Assembly: GCF_014268585.2 (NCBI RefSeq)
Contig: NZ_CP077092.1
Location: forward strand, 62,001-126,000
Length of the DNA stretch: 64,000 nt
Source: Pseudomonas iranensis
GTDB lineage: Bacteria > Pseudomonadota > Gammaproteobacteria > Pseudomonadales > Pseudomonadaceae
Reading direction: 5' to 3'
Part shown: one piece after another, positions 36,822-45,667 of the stretch
How positions within the stretch are numbered: position 1 is the first letter of the stretch
How the letters are laid out: the number at the start of each line of letters is the position of its first letter
Notes under the pieces: model-generated
Told to the model about the DNA's origin: nothing
What the model saw: only the letters and a program-made list of their open reading frames with translations
Databases searched by the model: none
Program-made: the position numbers and the translations under genes

Positions 36822-38144
36822 GTGAATCAAAACTGGCATGGCACCCTGATTCGCCACATGCTGTTGCTGGTCACCGCCTGCCTGGTGATCGGCCTGATCA
36901 CCGGCTATTACGGCTGGAGCCTCGCGGCGGGTCTGGGGCTTTATCTGGCCTGGACGCTCAAGCAATTGCTGCGTCTGCACGAATGGCTGCGCCAGCATCA
37001 ACCCGACGAAGCACCGCCCGATGGCTATGGTCTGTGGGGCGAGGTGTTCGACAGCATCTACCACCTGCAACGCCGCGACCAACGGGTGCGCGGGCGTCTG
37101 CAAGCGGTGATCGACCGGGTGCAGGAATCCACCGCCGCGCTGAAAGATGCAGTCATCATGCTCGACAGCGACGGCAACCTCGAATGGTGGAACCGCGCCG
37201 CCGAAACCCTGCTCGGCCTGAAGACTCCGCAGGACAGCGGCCAACCGGTGACCAACCTGGTGCGCCATCCGCGCTTCAAGGAATACTTCGAGCAGGACAG
37301 CTTCGCCGAGCCATTGGAAATCCCTTCGCCGACCAACGATCGCGTGCGCATTCAGCTGTACCTGACCCGCTACGGCAACAATGAACACCTGATGCTGGTC
37401 CGCGACGTGACGCGCATTCATCAGCTGGAACAAATGCGCAAGGACTTCATCGCCAACGTCTCACACGAGCTGCGTACACCGCTGACGGTGATCTGCGGCT
37501 ATCTGGAAACCCTGCTCGACAATGTCGAGGAAGTGAACCCGCGCTGGAGCCGAGCCCTGCAACAGATGCAGCAACAGGGCGGGCGCATGCAGACGCTGCT
37601 CAACGACCTGTTGCTGCTGGCAAAACTGGAAGCCACCGACTATCCGTCGGACAACCAGCCAGTGCAGATCGACACACTGCTGCAATCGATCACCAGCGAT
37701 GCGCAGCAGTTGTCCGGGGCGAAGAACCAGCGCATCAGCCTTGAGGCCAATGCCGGAGTGCTGCTCAAGGGCAGCGAGGCCGAGCTGCGCAGCGCGTTCT
37801 CCAATCTGGTGTTCAACGCGGTCAAGTACACCCCCGCCGAGGGCAACATCCGCATTCGCTGGTGGGGCGACGAGCAAGGTGCGCACCTGAGCGTGCAGGA
37901 TTCCGGCATCGGCATCGACAGCAAACATCTGCCGCGCCTGACTGAACGTTTCTACCGCGTCGACTCCAGCCGCAACTCCAACACCGGCGGCACTGGCCTC
38001 GGCCTGGCCATCGTCAAGCACGTGCTGCTGCGCCACCGCGCACGCATGGAAATCAGCAGCGTGCCCGGTCACGGCAGCACGTTCACCTGTCATTTCGCCC
38101 CGGCCCAGGTGGCCAGCGCACGGGCGATCAGCGCCACCGAGTGA
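36822..38144 (+). CDS. phoR: phosphate regulon sensor histidine kinase PhoR
   Basis: A 440-residue membrane kinase. Start chosen at GTG 36822 (reads MNQNWHGTLIRHMLLLV), preceded by TAAGGA; a longer frame to 36789 would translate the repeat and is unlikely. Membrane helices span about 12-50, a PAS domain (VIMLDSDGNLEWWNRAAE) follows, then the H box FIANVSHELRTPL with His215, and the ATPase boxes NLVFNAVKYT, DSGIGI and GGTGLGLAIV. It senses phosphate through the Pst transporter and PhoU, both encoded downstream. Confidence 0.96.
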   Translation: MNQNWHGTLIRHMLLLVTACLVIGLITGYYGWSLAAGLGLYLAWTLKQLLRLHEWLRQHQPDEAPPDGYGLWGEVFDSIYHLQRRDQRVRGRLQAVIDRVQESTAALKDAVIMLDSDGNLEWWNRAAETLLGLKTPQDSGQPVTNLVRHPRFKEYFEQDSFAEPLEIPSPTNDRVRIQLYLTRYGNNEHLMLVRDVTRIHQLEQMRKDFIANVSHELRTPLTVICGYLETLLDNVEEVNPRWSRALQQMQQQGGRMQTLLNDLLLLAKLEATDYPSDNQPVQIDTLLQSITSDAQQLSGAKNQRISLEANAGVLLKGSEAELRSAFSNLVFNAVKYTPAEGNIRIRWWGDEQGAHLSVQDSGIGIDSKHLPRLTERFYRVDSSRNSNTGGTGLGLAIVKHVLLRHRARMEISSVPGHGSTFTCHFAPAQVASARAISATE

Positions 38145-38267
38145 TGCCGCCCGGCACACGCCACTAGGCAATCGCACGGTCAGCCGCTACATTGGCTGAC
38201 TTGTGCCTGCCTTTCAGGCGCTGTTTCTCCCTACTTTCGAATCACACGGAACCCGCAAAACTCCATC

Positions 38268-39608
38268 ATGGACCCTTCCCCTGGCTTGTCCCTCGCGACC
38301 ATTTTTGCCGACTTCGGCATGATTCTTTTTGCTCTGATCCTGGTTTTGCTCAACGGTTTTTTCGTTGCAGCGGAATTCGCCATGGTCAAATTGCGCTCGA
38401 CCCGGGTCGAGGCCATCGCTGAACAACACGGCTGGCGCGGGCACATCCTGCGCACCGTGCACAGTCAGCTCGATGCCTACCTGTCGGCGTGCCAGCTCGG
38501 CATTACCCTCGCCTCTCTCGGTCTGGGCTGGGTCGGTGAGCCGGCGTTCGCGCATATTCTCGAGCCGCTGCTGAGCGCAGTCGGCGTCGAATCGCCCGAG
38601 ATCATCAAAGGCGTGTCGTTCTTCACCGCGTTCTTCATCATTTCGTACCTGCACATCGTGGTCGGCGAGCTGGCGCCCAAGTCGTGGGCGATCCGCAAAC
38701 CCGAGCTGCTGTCGCTGTGGACGGCGGTGCCGCTGTACCTGTTCTACTGGGCGATGTACCCGGCGATCTACCTGCTCAACGCCAGCGCCAACGCGATTCT
38801 GCGTATCGCCGGGCAAGGTGAACCCGGCCCGCACCATGAACACCATTACAGCCGCGAAGAACTGAAACTGATCCTGCACTCCAGCCGGGGCCAGGATCCG
38901 AGCGATCAGGGCATGCGCGTATTGGCCTCGGCCGTGGAAATGGGCGAGCTGGAAGTGGTCGACTGGGCCAATTCCCGCGAAGACCTGATCACTCTGGAAT
39001 TCAACGCGCCGCTGAAAGAAATCCTGGCGATGTTCCGTCGCCACAAGTTCAGCCGTTATCCGGTGTACGACAGCGAGCGCCAGGAGTTCGTCGGCCTGCT
39101 GCACATCAAGGATCTGCTACTGGAACTGGCGGCGCTGGACCACATTCCCGAGTCGTTCAACCTGGCCGAGCTGACCCGCCCGCTGGAGCGCGTATCGCGG
39201 CACATGCCGCTGTCGCAACTGCTGGAGCAGTTCCGCAAGGGCGGCTCGCACTTCGCCGTGGTCGAGGAGGCTGACGGCAACATCATCGGCTACCTGACCA
39301 TGGAAGACGTGCTGGAAGTGCTGGTCGGCGACATTCAGGACGAACACCGCAAGGCAGAGCGCGGCATCCTCGCCTATCAGCCGGGCAAATTGCTGGTGCG
39401 TGGCGATACGCCGTTGTTCAAGGTTGAACGTCTGCTGGGCATCGATCTCGATCACATCGAAGCGGAAACCCTCGCCGGGCTGGTTTACGAAACCCTGAAA
39501 CGGGTGCCGGAAGAGGAAGAAGTGCTGGAAGTCGAAGGCCTGCGCATCATCATCAAGAAGATGAAAGGGCCGAAGATTGTCCTGGCCAAGGTGTTGATGC
39601 TGGATTGA
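38268..39608 (+). CDS. CNNM/CorC-type membrane protein with CBS domains
   Basis: A 446-residue protein. An N-terminal DUF21 (CNNM) membrane domain (about 15-200; LNGFFVAAEFAMVKLRSTRVE is typical) is followed by a CBS pair (about 215-340) and a C-terminal CorC/HlyC domain. Relatives are linked to magnesium and cobalt export or resistance, and are often labelled hemolysin-like from old annotation. It corresponds to PA5362 by position. No evidence of phosphate control was seen. Confidence 0.93.
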   Translation: MDPSPGLSLATIFADFGMILFALILVLLNGFFVAAEFAMVKLRSTRVEAIAEQHGWRGHILRTVHSQLDAYLSACQLGITLASLGLGWVGEPAFAHILEPLLSAVGVESPEIIKGVSFFTAFFIISYLHIVVGELAPKSWAIRKPELLSLWTAVPLYLFYWAMYPAIYLLNASANAILRIAGQGEPGPHHEHHYSREELKLILHSSRGQDPSDQGMRVLASAVEMGELEVVDWANSREDLITLEFNAPLKEILAMFRRHKFSRYPVYDSERQEFVGLLHIKDLLLELAALDHIPESFNLAELTRPLERVSRHMPLSQLLEQFRKGGSHFAVVEEADGNIIGYLTMEDVLEVLVGDIQDEHRKAERGILAYQPGKLLVRGDTPLFKVERLLGIDLDHIEAETLAGLVYETLKRVPEEEEVLEVEGLRIIIKKMKGPKIVLAKVLMLD

Positions 39609-39628
39609 TGGGAGTTTGGGGGGCTCTT

Positions 39629-39755
39629 GTGGCGAGGGGATTTATCCCCGTTGGACGGCGCAGCCGTCCCAAAACCATTGAATGCAGTCAGTTAGTACAG
39701 AGTTGCAATATTTGGGGCCGCTTCGCGGCCCAACGGGGATAAATCCCCTCGCCAC
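39629..39755. repeat. REP-like inverted pair, family A
   Basis: GTGGCGAGGGGATTTATCCCC and its reverse complement at the far end, with an inner stem CGCAGCCGTCC/CGCTTCGCGG. It sits between convergent genes and may act as a terminator or attenuate read-through. Confidence 0.92.
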
Positions 39756-39780
39756 AAAAACCCTCAACACCCTATCGCGC

Positions 39781-40683
39781 CTACTGTTTGCCCAACGCAA
39801 AGTTGGGCAACGCCCCCAGCGGCTGGTTGAACTGATAGGGAATCGACACCAGCCCTTCGCCGGTATTGCGCTGCACCACGAAGTGCAGGTGCGGGCCGCT
39901 GCTGTTGCCGGTGTTGCCCGACAGCGCCAGCGGGCTGCCGACCTTGACCCGCTGGCCTTCGCGCACGCTCACCGAACCCTGTTTCAGATGCAGGTACACG
40001 CCCATGGTGCCGTCGTCGTGCAGCACCCGGACGAAATTGCCGGAGGCATCGGTGCCGCGCCCGCTCTGGGAGTTCTCGGTCTTGACTACCACACCCGCTC
40101 GCGCGGCGATGATCGGCGTGCCCACCGGCATGGCAATGTCCATGGCGTAGCGGTTTTTCGGCCCGTAGTGGCTGTACTGGCCGTTGGCGCCCTGGCTCAG
40201 GCGAAACGGCCCGCCACGCCAGGGCAGCGGATAGCGATAGCTCTGCGCGGTGCCTGCGGGGTCGCCCAGCGAATACTGGAACTGCGGCGAATACACCAGC
40301 GGCTGGTCACGACTGATCGCCGTCAGCAGCGCCAGCCGCGTGTTGCTGCGCGGTGGCAGCACACGACGGATCGCTCGCGACGGCGCGCCACGCACATTGC
40401 TCGTGCCGATGAAGGCCAGGGCAACCTCAACCGGCGCGTACAGATCGTTGCGCGCAAATACCACATCAACGCCCTTCTGCTTCTTGATGTCCAGGTACAC
40501 CTGGCGCTCGAGGCGCTCGACCATGCGGTCCTGAAACACGAACACTTTCGCGCCTTTGCTCGGGCGGTCGCTGTACGAGACCACGCCGTTGGCGTCGGTG
40601 GATTTGTAGATGGTCATGGCCATCGCCAGCTGGGAGGCCAGGCAGAGACCGCAGAAGAACAGCAGGCGCGCGAGCATGGGCAA
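39781..40683 (-). CDS. secreted M23-family peptidase-like protein
   Basis: A 300-residue protein with a signal peptide (cleavage near AMA-MTIYK). A DUF4124 segment (IYKSTDANGVVSYSDRPS, 25-42) is followed by an M23 LytM-type domain: NRYAMD (177-182), YLHL (230-233) and GPHLHF (263-268). The usual HxxxD ligand pair reads RxxxD; His172, six residues earlier (YSHYGPK), may replace it, as I recall for this subfamily. Expected to act on peptidoglycan cross-links in the periplasm, or as a non-catalytic activator. Corresponds to PA5363 by position. Confidence 0.9.
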   Translation of the reverse strand: MPMLARLLFFCGLCLASQLAMAMTIYKSTDANGVVSYSDRPSKGAKVFVFQDRMVERLERQVYLDIKKQKGVDVVFARNDLYAPVEVALAFIGTSNVRGAPSRAIRRVLPPRSNTRLALLTAISRDQPLVYSPQFQYSLGDPAGTAQSYRYPLPWRGGPFRLSQGANGQYSHYGPKNRYAMDIAMPVGTPIIAARAGVVVKTENSQSGRGTDASGNFVRVLHDDGTMGVYLHLKQGSVSVREGQRVKVGSPLALSGNTGNSSGPHLHFVVQRNTGEGLVSIPYQFNQPLGALPNFALGKQ

Positions 40684-40757
40684 AAGTCTGTCGAAGGAAG
40701 GCCTGGGAATCAGCCTAGCAGCTGAGACAGACCAGGCTAGTCGACAGATGTTTCAAA

Positions 40758-40870
40758 TGATCGTCCCCACGCTCTGCGTGGGGATGCAGCCCGGGACGCT
40801 CTGCGTCCCCTGCACAGAGGACGCGGAGCGTCCGGTTGAGGCATTCCTTTGCTGCGCGTGGGAACGATCA
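40758..40870. repeat. inverted repeat family C
   Basis: ATCGTCCCCACGCTCTGCGTGG... answered by GCGCGTGGGAACGATCA, with inner palindromes GACGCTCTGCGTCC and GACGCGGAGCGTCC. A second copy is at 49286. Confidence 0.88.
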
Positions 40871-40904
40871 GAGCACGGGAGACAAGTGGTGTTTTGGCTG
40901 GCCC

Positions 40905-40972
40905 CTTCGCGAGCAGGCTCGCTCCCACATTTGGAATGCGTTCCAGGGTGGGAGCGAGCCTGCTCGCGAAGG
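40905..40972. repeat. REP-like inverted pair, family B
   Basis: TTCGCGAGCAGGCTCGCTCCCAC, a 22-base spacer, then GTGGGAGCGAGCCTGCTCGCGAA: perfect inverted arms in opposite order to the copy at 35390. It lies directly next to a family C repeat. Confidence 0.92.
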
Positions 40973-40993
40973 CGCCCTATCGGCCGACGAAGC

Positions 40994-41938
40994 TTACGCG
41001 CCGGGTACGAAGTGCTTTTGCGCCGTGCCACGGGCGATCAGGCGCGAGATGTAGTCGAGCTTCTGCGCATCCTGGTCGACGAAGCGGAAGGTCAGTTGCA
41101 GCCAGTCGCTGTCGGCTTTCTGCTCGTGGGCGACGATGGCGTGCAGGTAACCGTTGAGGCGCGCGATCTCGGCGTTGTCACCCTGCTCCAGATCGAGCAC
41201 GGCGCTGTCGAGGATCTGCGGCAGGGTTTCTGTGCGCTTCACTACCAGCAGGGCTTCCTTGATGCTCAAGGCCTTGATCACGCATTGCTGAGTACCGCTC
41301 GGCAGGCGCAACTGGCCCTGACCACGACCGCCCACCGGCGCCTTGGATGCACCGGGCGCCTGAACTGGCGGGCTGTTGAGCAAACCGCGCGACGGCGCAG
41401 CGGCTGGAGCGGGGGCAGCAGCGGCAGCGGCAGCGGCAGGCCTGGCCGCAGCGCCGCCGACCACGGCCGGCTTGCCGCCGGTCAGTGCGCTCAGGGAATC
41501 GTTGCCGAATGCCGAATTCATTTTGGTCGGCGCGCTGTTCATCAAGGTGTCGAGCTTGCCGACCTTGTTCAGTGCCTGCTTGACCTTGGTCAGCAGCTGC
41601 TCGTTGGTGAACGGCTTGCTGACGTAACCGGATACGCCGGCCTGAATCGCCTGCACGACGTTTTCCTTGTCACCACGGCTGGTGACCATGACGAACGGCA
41701 TGGTCTTGAGGTTGTCCTGCTCGCGGCACCAGGTCAGCAGTTCGAGGCCGGACATTTCCGGCATTTCCCAATCGCACAGCACCAGGTCGAACGCCTCTCG
41801 GGCCAGCATGGCCTGGGCCTTTTTGCCGTTGATGGCGTCCTCGGTGCGGATCCCCGGGAAGTAATTACGCAGGCACTTTTTCACCAGGTCACGAATGAAC
41901 GAAGCGTCGTCCACGACCAATACACTGATCTTGCTCAT
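40994..41938 (-). CDS. response regulator with receiver and PilZ-like C-terminal domain
   Basis: A 314-residue protein. The receiver (1-125) has Asp10-Asp11, phosphorylatable Asp56 (LCDWEMP) and Lys108 (VSKPFT), close to CheY-type receivers. An Ala/Pro-rich linker (155-205) leads to a C-terminal domain (about 215-303) whose strand pattern and ending (WLQLTFRFVDQDAQKLDYISRLIAR) resemble PilZ. The c-di-GMP-binding RxxxR and D/NxSxxG motifs are absent or degraded (ALSIKEALL). No kinase is adjacent. It corresponds to PA5364 by position between the M23 gene and phoU. Role unknown. Confidence 0.85.
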   Translation of the reverse strand: MSKISVLVVDDASFIRDLVKKCLRNYFPGIRTEDAINGKKAQAMLAREAFDLVLCDWEMPEMSGLELLTWCREQDNLKTMPFVMVTSRGDKENVVQAIQAGVSGYVSKPFTNEQLLTKVKQALNKVGKLDTLMNSAPTKMNSAFGNDSLSALTGGKPAVVGGAAARPAAAAAAAAPAPAAAPSRGLLNSPPVQAPGASKAPVGGRGQGQLRLPSGTQQCVIKALSIKEALLVVKRTETLPQILDSAVLDLEQGDNAEIARLNGYLHAIVAHEQKADSDWLQLTFRFVDQDAQKLDYISRLIARGTAQKHFVPGA

Positions 41939-42075
41939 CCAACACCCCTATTAAAATCCCGGCAAGCATAACGCTGGCTGATGGCACATTGCCAAAACTC
42001 TTCAGTCACGCCGGGACCTTTCGTTCGCGGGTGCTGCTTTTGATACGAATCCGCTTCTGAAAAGCAGAAACAAAA

Positions 42076-42104
42076 ACGCCCGGCCAGAGGGCCGGGCGCT
42101 TTTC
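42076..42104. terminator. terminator of the pst-phoU operon
   Basis: A GC-rich stem ACGCCCGGCC-AGAG-GGCCGGGCGCT with A-rich sequence on the left (U-tract for the minus strand) and TTTTCT on the right. It lies just after the phoU stop. Confidence 0.9.
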
Positions 42105-42114
42105 TCAGGCAAAC

Positions 42115-42876
42115 TTACTTATCGTCAGCTTCGCCCGGAACATTAGCGGTTTCAGCGCTTGTGCCTTCAACTTCTTCTTTCATGCGCTTGAGGCCCATGT
42201 GGCGCACGTCGGTACCGCGCACCAGGTAGATCACCAGTTCGGAGATGTTGCGCGCATGGTCGCCGATGCGCTCCAGTGAACGCAGGACCCAGATGATGCT
42301 CAGCACCCGCGAGATAGAGCGCGGGTCTTCCATCATGTAGGTGGCCAGCTCACGCAAAGCGGTTTTGTATTCGCGGTCGATGATCTTGTCGTACTGCGCC
42401 ACCGACAAGGCCAGATCGGCGTCGAAACGGGCGAAGGCGTCCAGCGCATCGCGGACCATGTTGCGCACCTGGTCGCCGATGTGACGAACCTCGACGTAAC
42501 CGCGCGGCGCTTCGCCTTCTTCGCACAACTGGATGGCACGACGGGCGATCTTGGTGGCTTCGTCGCCGATACGCTCAAGGTCAATCACCGACTTGGAAAT
42601 GCTGATGATCAAACGCAGGTCAGAGGCTGCCGGCTGACGACGGGCGAGAATACGCAGGCATTCTTCGTCGATGTTGCGTTCCATCTGGTTGATCTGGTCA
42701 TCGATCTCACGGACCTGCTGAGCCAGGCCGGAGTCGGCCTCGATCAGCGCCGTGACCGCGTCGTTGACCTGCTTCTCGACCAGCCCGCCCATGGCCAGGA
42801 GGTGGCTGCGCACTTCTTCCAGTTCGGCGTTGAACTGCGCGGAAATGTGATGGGTAAGGCCTTCTTTGGAAATCAT
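42115..42876 (-). CDS. phoU: phosphate transport regulator PhoU
   Basis: A 253-residue protein of two three-helix PhoU domains. Metal-binding patterns EIDDQINQMERNIDEECL and ERIGDEATKIA are in the first domain, and LERIGDHARNISE in the second. It is needed to shut off PhoR signalling when phosphate is ample. Start at ATG 42876 with GGAG upstream; the longer open frame to 42906 runs into a repeat. Last gene of the pstC-A-B-phoU unit. Confidence 0.96.
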   Translation of the reverse strand: MISKEGLTHHISAQFNAELEEVRSHLLAMGGLVEKQVNDAVTALIEADSGLAQQVREIDDQINQMERNIDEECLRILARRQPAASDLRLIISISKSVIDLERIGDEATKIARRAIQLCEEGEAPRGYVEVRHIGDQVRNMVRDALDAFARFDADLALSVAQYDKIIDREYKTALRELATYMMEDPRSISRVLSIIWVLRSLERIGDHARNISELVIYLVRGTDVRHMGLKRMKEEVEGTSAETANVPGEADDK

Positions 42877-42892
42877 TGTTCGCTCCGCGAAA

Positions 42893-42997
42893 GTTGCAAG
42901 CTTCAAGCTGCAAGCTTCAAGCAGTTATGTGTAAGTCCTGATATCGCACCAATTCTTTCTTGCCGCTTGAAGCTTGAAGCTTGCGGCTTGCAGCTGC
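42893..42997. repeat. repeat family D between pstB and phoU
   Basis: GCAAGCTTCAAGCTGCAAGC on the left, CGCTTGAAGCTTGAAGCTTG and GCTTGCAGCTGC on the right, about 100 bases in all. Same family as the copy between phoB and phoR. Confidence 0.88.
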
Positions 42998-43002
42998 CTT
43001 AA

Positions 43003-43836
43003 TCAGCCATAGCGACCGGTGATGTAGTCTTCGGTCTGCTTTTTCGCCGGATTGGTGAACAGGGTATCGGTGTCGCCGAATTCCACCAGTTTGCCCATGT
43101 ACATGAACGCGGTGTAGTCGGACACCCGTGCCGCCTGTTGCATGTTGTGGGTAACGATGACGATGGTGAACTTGGACTTCAGCTCGTAGATCAGCTCTTC
43201 GACTTTCAGCGTCGAGATCGGGTCGAGAGCCGAGCACGGTTCGTCGAGCAGCAGCACTTCCGGCTCAACCGCGATGGTGCGCGCGATCACCAGACGCTGT
43301 TGCTGACCACCGGACAGGCCGAGGGCCGATTCGTGCAGGCGGTCTTTGACTTCGTCCCACAGCGCCGCGCCTTTCAAAGCCCACTCAACGGCTTCGTCGA
43401 GGATGCGCTTCTTGTTGATGCCCTGGATGCGCAGGCCGTAGACCACGTTTTCGTAGATGGTTTTCGGGAACGGGTTGGGCTTCTGGAACACCATGCCGAC
43501 GCGACGACGCAGCTCGGCCACGTCTTCGCCCTTGCGATAGATGTTGTTGCCGTACAGGTTGATCGCGCCCTCGACACGGCAGCCGTCGACCAGATCGTTC
43601 ATCCGGTTGAAGGTACGCAGCAGCGTCGACTTACCGCAGCCCGACGGGCCGATGAACGCAGTCACGCGCTGTTTCGGGATGTTCATGCTGACGTCGAACA
43701 GTGCCTGTTTCTCGCCGTAGTACAGGCTCAGGCCCGGTACTTCGATGGCAACGGTTTCCTGCGCCAGGTCCAGGCTCTGCTTGTCGCGGCCCAGGGCAGA
43801 CATGTTGATGCCGTGGCTGTGTGTTTCGTGCTGCAT
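43003..43836 (-). CDS. pstB: phosphate ABC transporter ATP-binding protein PstB
   Basis: A 277-residue ABC ATPase driving phosphate uptake through PstCA. Walker [10 protein letters not shown], signature LSGGQQQR and Walker [12 protein letters not shown] are intact, and FNRMNDLV is typical of PstB. The first 25 residues are an extension beyond the E. coli protein. A REP pair separates it from pstA. Confidence 0.97.
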   Translation of the reverse strand: MQHETHSHGINMSALGRDKQSLDLAQETVAIEVPGLSLYYGEKQALFDVSMNIPKQRVTAFIGPSGCGKSTLLRTFNRMNDLVDGCRVEGAINLYGNNIYRKGEDVAELRRRVGMVFQKPNPFPKTIYENVVYGLRIQGINKKRILDEAVEWALKGAALWDEVKDRLHESALGLSGGQQQRLVIARTIAVEPEVLLLDEPCSALDPISTLKVEELIYELKSKFTIVIVTHNMQQAARVSDYTAFMYMGKLVEFGDTDTLFTNPAKKQTEDYITGRYG

Positions 43837-43874
43837 GGGAGGCTCCCTGTGCTAACAAATTCGGTTCGGTTTTT

Positions 43875-43960
43875 GTAGGAGTGAGCCTGCTCGCGATTCA
43901 GGCGCTGCGGTTTGTCTATGAAACCGCGGTGATACCTTCGCGAGCAGGCTCGCTCCCACA
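43875..43960. repeat. REP-like inverted pair, family B, inside pst operon
   Basis: GTAGGAGTGAGCCTGCTCGCGA and TTCGCGAGCAGGCTCGCTCCCAC in the pstA-pstB gap. In mRNA the arms would form a large hairpin that could protect the upstream message or reduce read-through into pstB-phoU. Confidence 0.9.
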
Positions 43961-43980
43961 TGGAAATCAGTGCTGCAAAA

Positions 43981-45651
43981 TCAGCTGTCCAGTGCTTTGT
44001 ATTTTTCGCGCAGGTGGTTGCGGATATACACCGCCGACAGGTTCAGCGTCGCGATCACCAGCACCAGCAGCAGCGCGGTGGCGTACACCAGCGGGCGGGC
44101 TGCTTCGACGTTGGGGCTCTGGAAGCCGACGTCATAAATGTGGAAGCCCAGGTGCATGATCTTCTGGTCCAGGTGCAGGTACGGGTAGTTGCCGTCCACC
44201 GGCAGCGACGGCGCCAGTTTCACCACACCCACCAGCATCAGCGGCGCCACTTCACCGGCGGCACGGGCCACGGCGAGGATCATCCCGGTCATCATGGCCG
44301 GGCTGGCCATCGGGATGACGATTTTCCACAGCGTTTCCGCTTTGGTCGCGCCGAGGGCCAACGAACCTTCACGCACAGTGCGGGGAATCCGCGCCAGACC
44401 TTCTTCGGTCGCCACGATCACCACCGGCACGGCCAGCAGCGCGAGGGTCAGCGAAGCCCAGAGCAGGCCCGGCGTGCCGAAGGTCGGCGCCGGCAATGCT
44501 TCAGGGAAGAACAAGCGGTCGACCGAGCCACCCAGCACGTAAACGAAGAAGCCCAGACCGAACACGCCGTAAACGATCGCCGGTACGCCGGCGAGGTTGT
44601 TCACCGCGATGCGAATGACCCGGGTCAGAGTGTTCTGCTTGGCGTATTCACGCAGGTACACCGCCGCCAGCACGCCGAACGGGGTGACGATCATCGCCAT
44701 GATCAGGGTCATCATCACGGTGCCGAAGATCGCCGGGAAGATCCCGCCTTCGGTGTTCGCTTCACGCGGGTCGTCGGAGAGGAATTCCCAGATCTTGCTG
44801 AAGTAGAAACCAACCTTGGTCAAGGTGCTCATGCCGTTTGGCTGGTAGGCATGCACGACTTTGCCCAGACCGATTTCGATTTCCTTGCCGTTGGCGTCAC
44901 GGGCGGTCAAGGCGTCGCGGTTGAACTGAGCATGCAAATCAGACAGACGTGCTTCGATATCTTTGTAGCGCGCGTCCAGCTCGGCGCGCTCGGATTCCAT
45001 GTCCGCTTGTGCGGTGGCGTCGAGCTTGCCTTCCAGCTCGAGCTTGCGCCCATGCAGTCGGATGCGTTCAAGACCGGCGTTGATCGCGCCGATGTCGGTT
45101 TTTTCCAGCGTCTTCAGTTGAGCCGCGAGATCGTTCACCCGATCGATGCGCGCTTGCAGTTCAGGCCATGCGGCCTCGCCCTCGGCGATGACCTTGCCAT
45201 CCTGTTTGACGTTGACCAGATAGCCGTAGAAGTTGCCCCACTCACGACGCTCGATCGCCATCAGCTCGGGCGGCGTGGTCTGCTTGGTCAGCCACTCGCC
45301 GACGATCCACGTGAAGTCGTTGCCGTTCAGGTCACGGTTGCCGACCTTGATCAGCTCGCGGGTCATGAATTCCGGGCCTTCGTCAGGCACCGGCAGGCCG
45401 GCGCTCTTGAGACGTGCGCGCGGCACTTCTTCTTTCTGCACCACTTCGCCGATCACCAGGTGATTGGCCTGGCCCGGTACGTCGTAGTGAGCGTGGATCA
45501 GGTCCGCCGGCCAGAAGTGACCGAGACCGCGCACGGCAATCACCGCCAACAGGCCAATGGTCATGATGACCGCGATGGACACCGCGCCACCGCTGATCCA
45601 GACGCCCGGGGCGCCGCTCTTGAACCATCCTTTCAGGGAGTTCTGTTTCAC
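43981..45651 (-). CDS. pstA: phosphate ABC transporter permease PstA with periplasmic coiled-coil insert
   Basis: A 556-residue inner-membrane permease, against about 296 in E. coli. One N-terminal helix (about 19-40) is followed by a roughly 250-residue periplasmic part containing a charged coiled coil (about 162-245; AQLKTLEKTDIGAINAGLER, ERAELDARYKDIEARL). The usual permease domain starts near 305 and ends with the C-terminal five helices and the EAA-loop region (GATKAETLWKIVIPMASPAM). The permease function is firm. The inserted part is unexplained and mirrors the enlarged PstC encoded just upstream. Confidence 0.95.
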   Translation of the reverse strand: MKQNSLKGWFKSGAPGVWISGGAVSIAVIMTIGLLAVIAVRGLGHFWPADLIHAHYDVPGQANHLVIGEVVQKEEVPRARLKSAGLPVPDEGPEFMTRELIKVGNRDLNGNDFTWIVGEWLTKQTTPPELMAIERREWGNFYGYLVNVKQDGKVIAEGEAAWPELQARIDRVNDLAAQLKTLEKTDIGAINAGLERIRLHGRKLELEGKLDATAQADMESERAELDARYKDIEARLSDLHAQFNRDALTARDANGKEIEIGLGKVVHAYQPNGMSTLTKVGFYFSKIWEFLSDDPREANTEGGIFPAIFGTVMMTLIMAMIVTPFGVLAAVYLREYAKQNTLTRVIRIAVNNLAGVPAIVYGVFGLGFFVYVLGGSVDRLFFPEALPAPTFGTPGLLWASLTLALLAVPVVIVATEEGLARIPRTVREGSLALGATKAETLWKIVIPMASPAMMTGMILAVARAAGEVAPLMLVGVVKLAPSLPVDGNYPYLHLDQKIMHLGFHIYDVGFQSPNVEAARPLVYATALLLVLVIATLNLSAVYIRNHLREKYKALDS

Positions 45652-45667
45652 AGACTTCTACCTTTGC

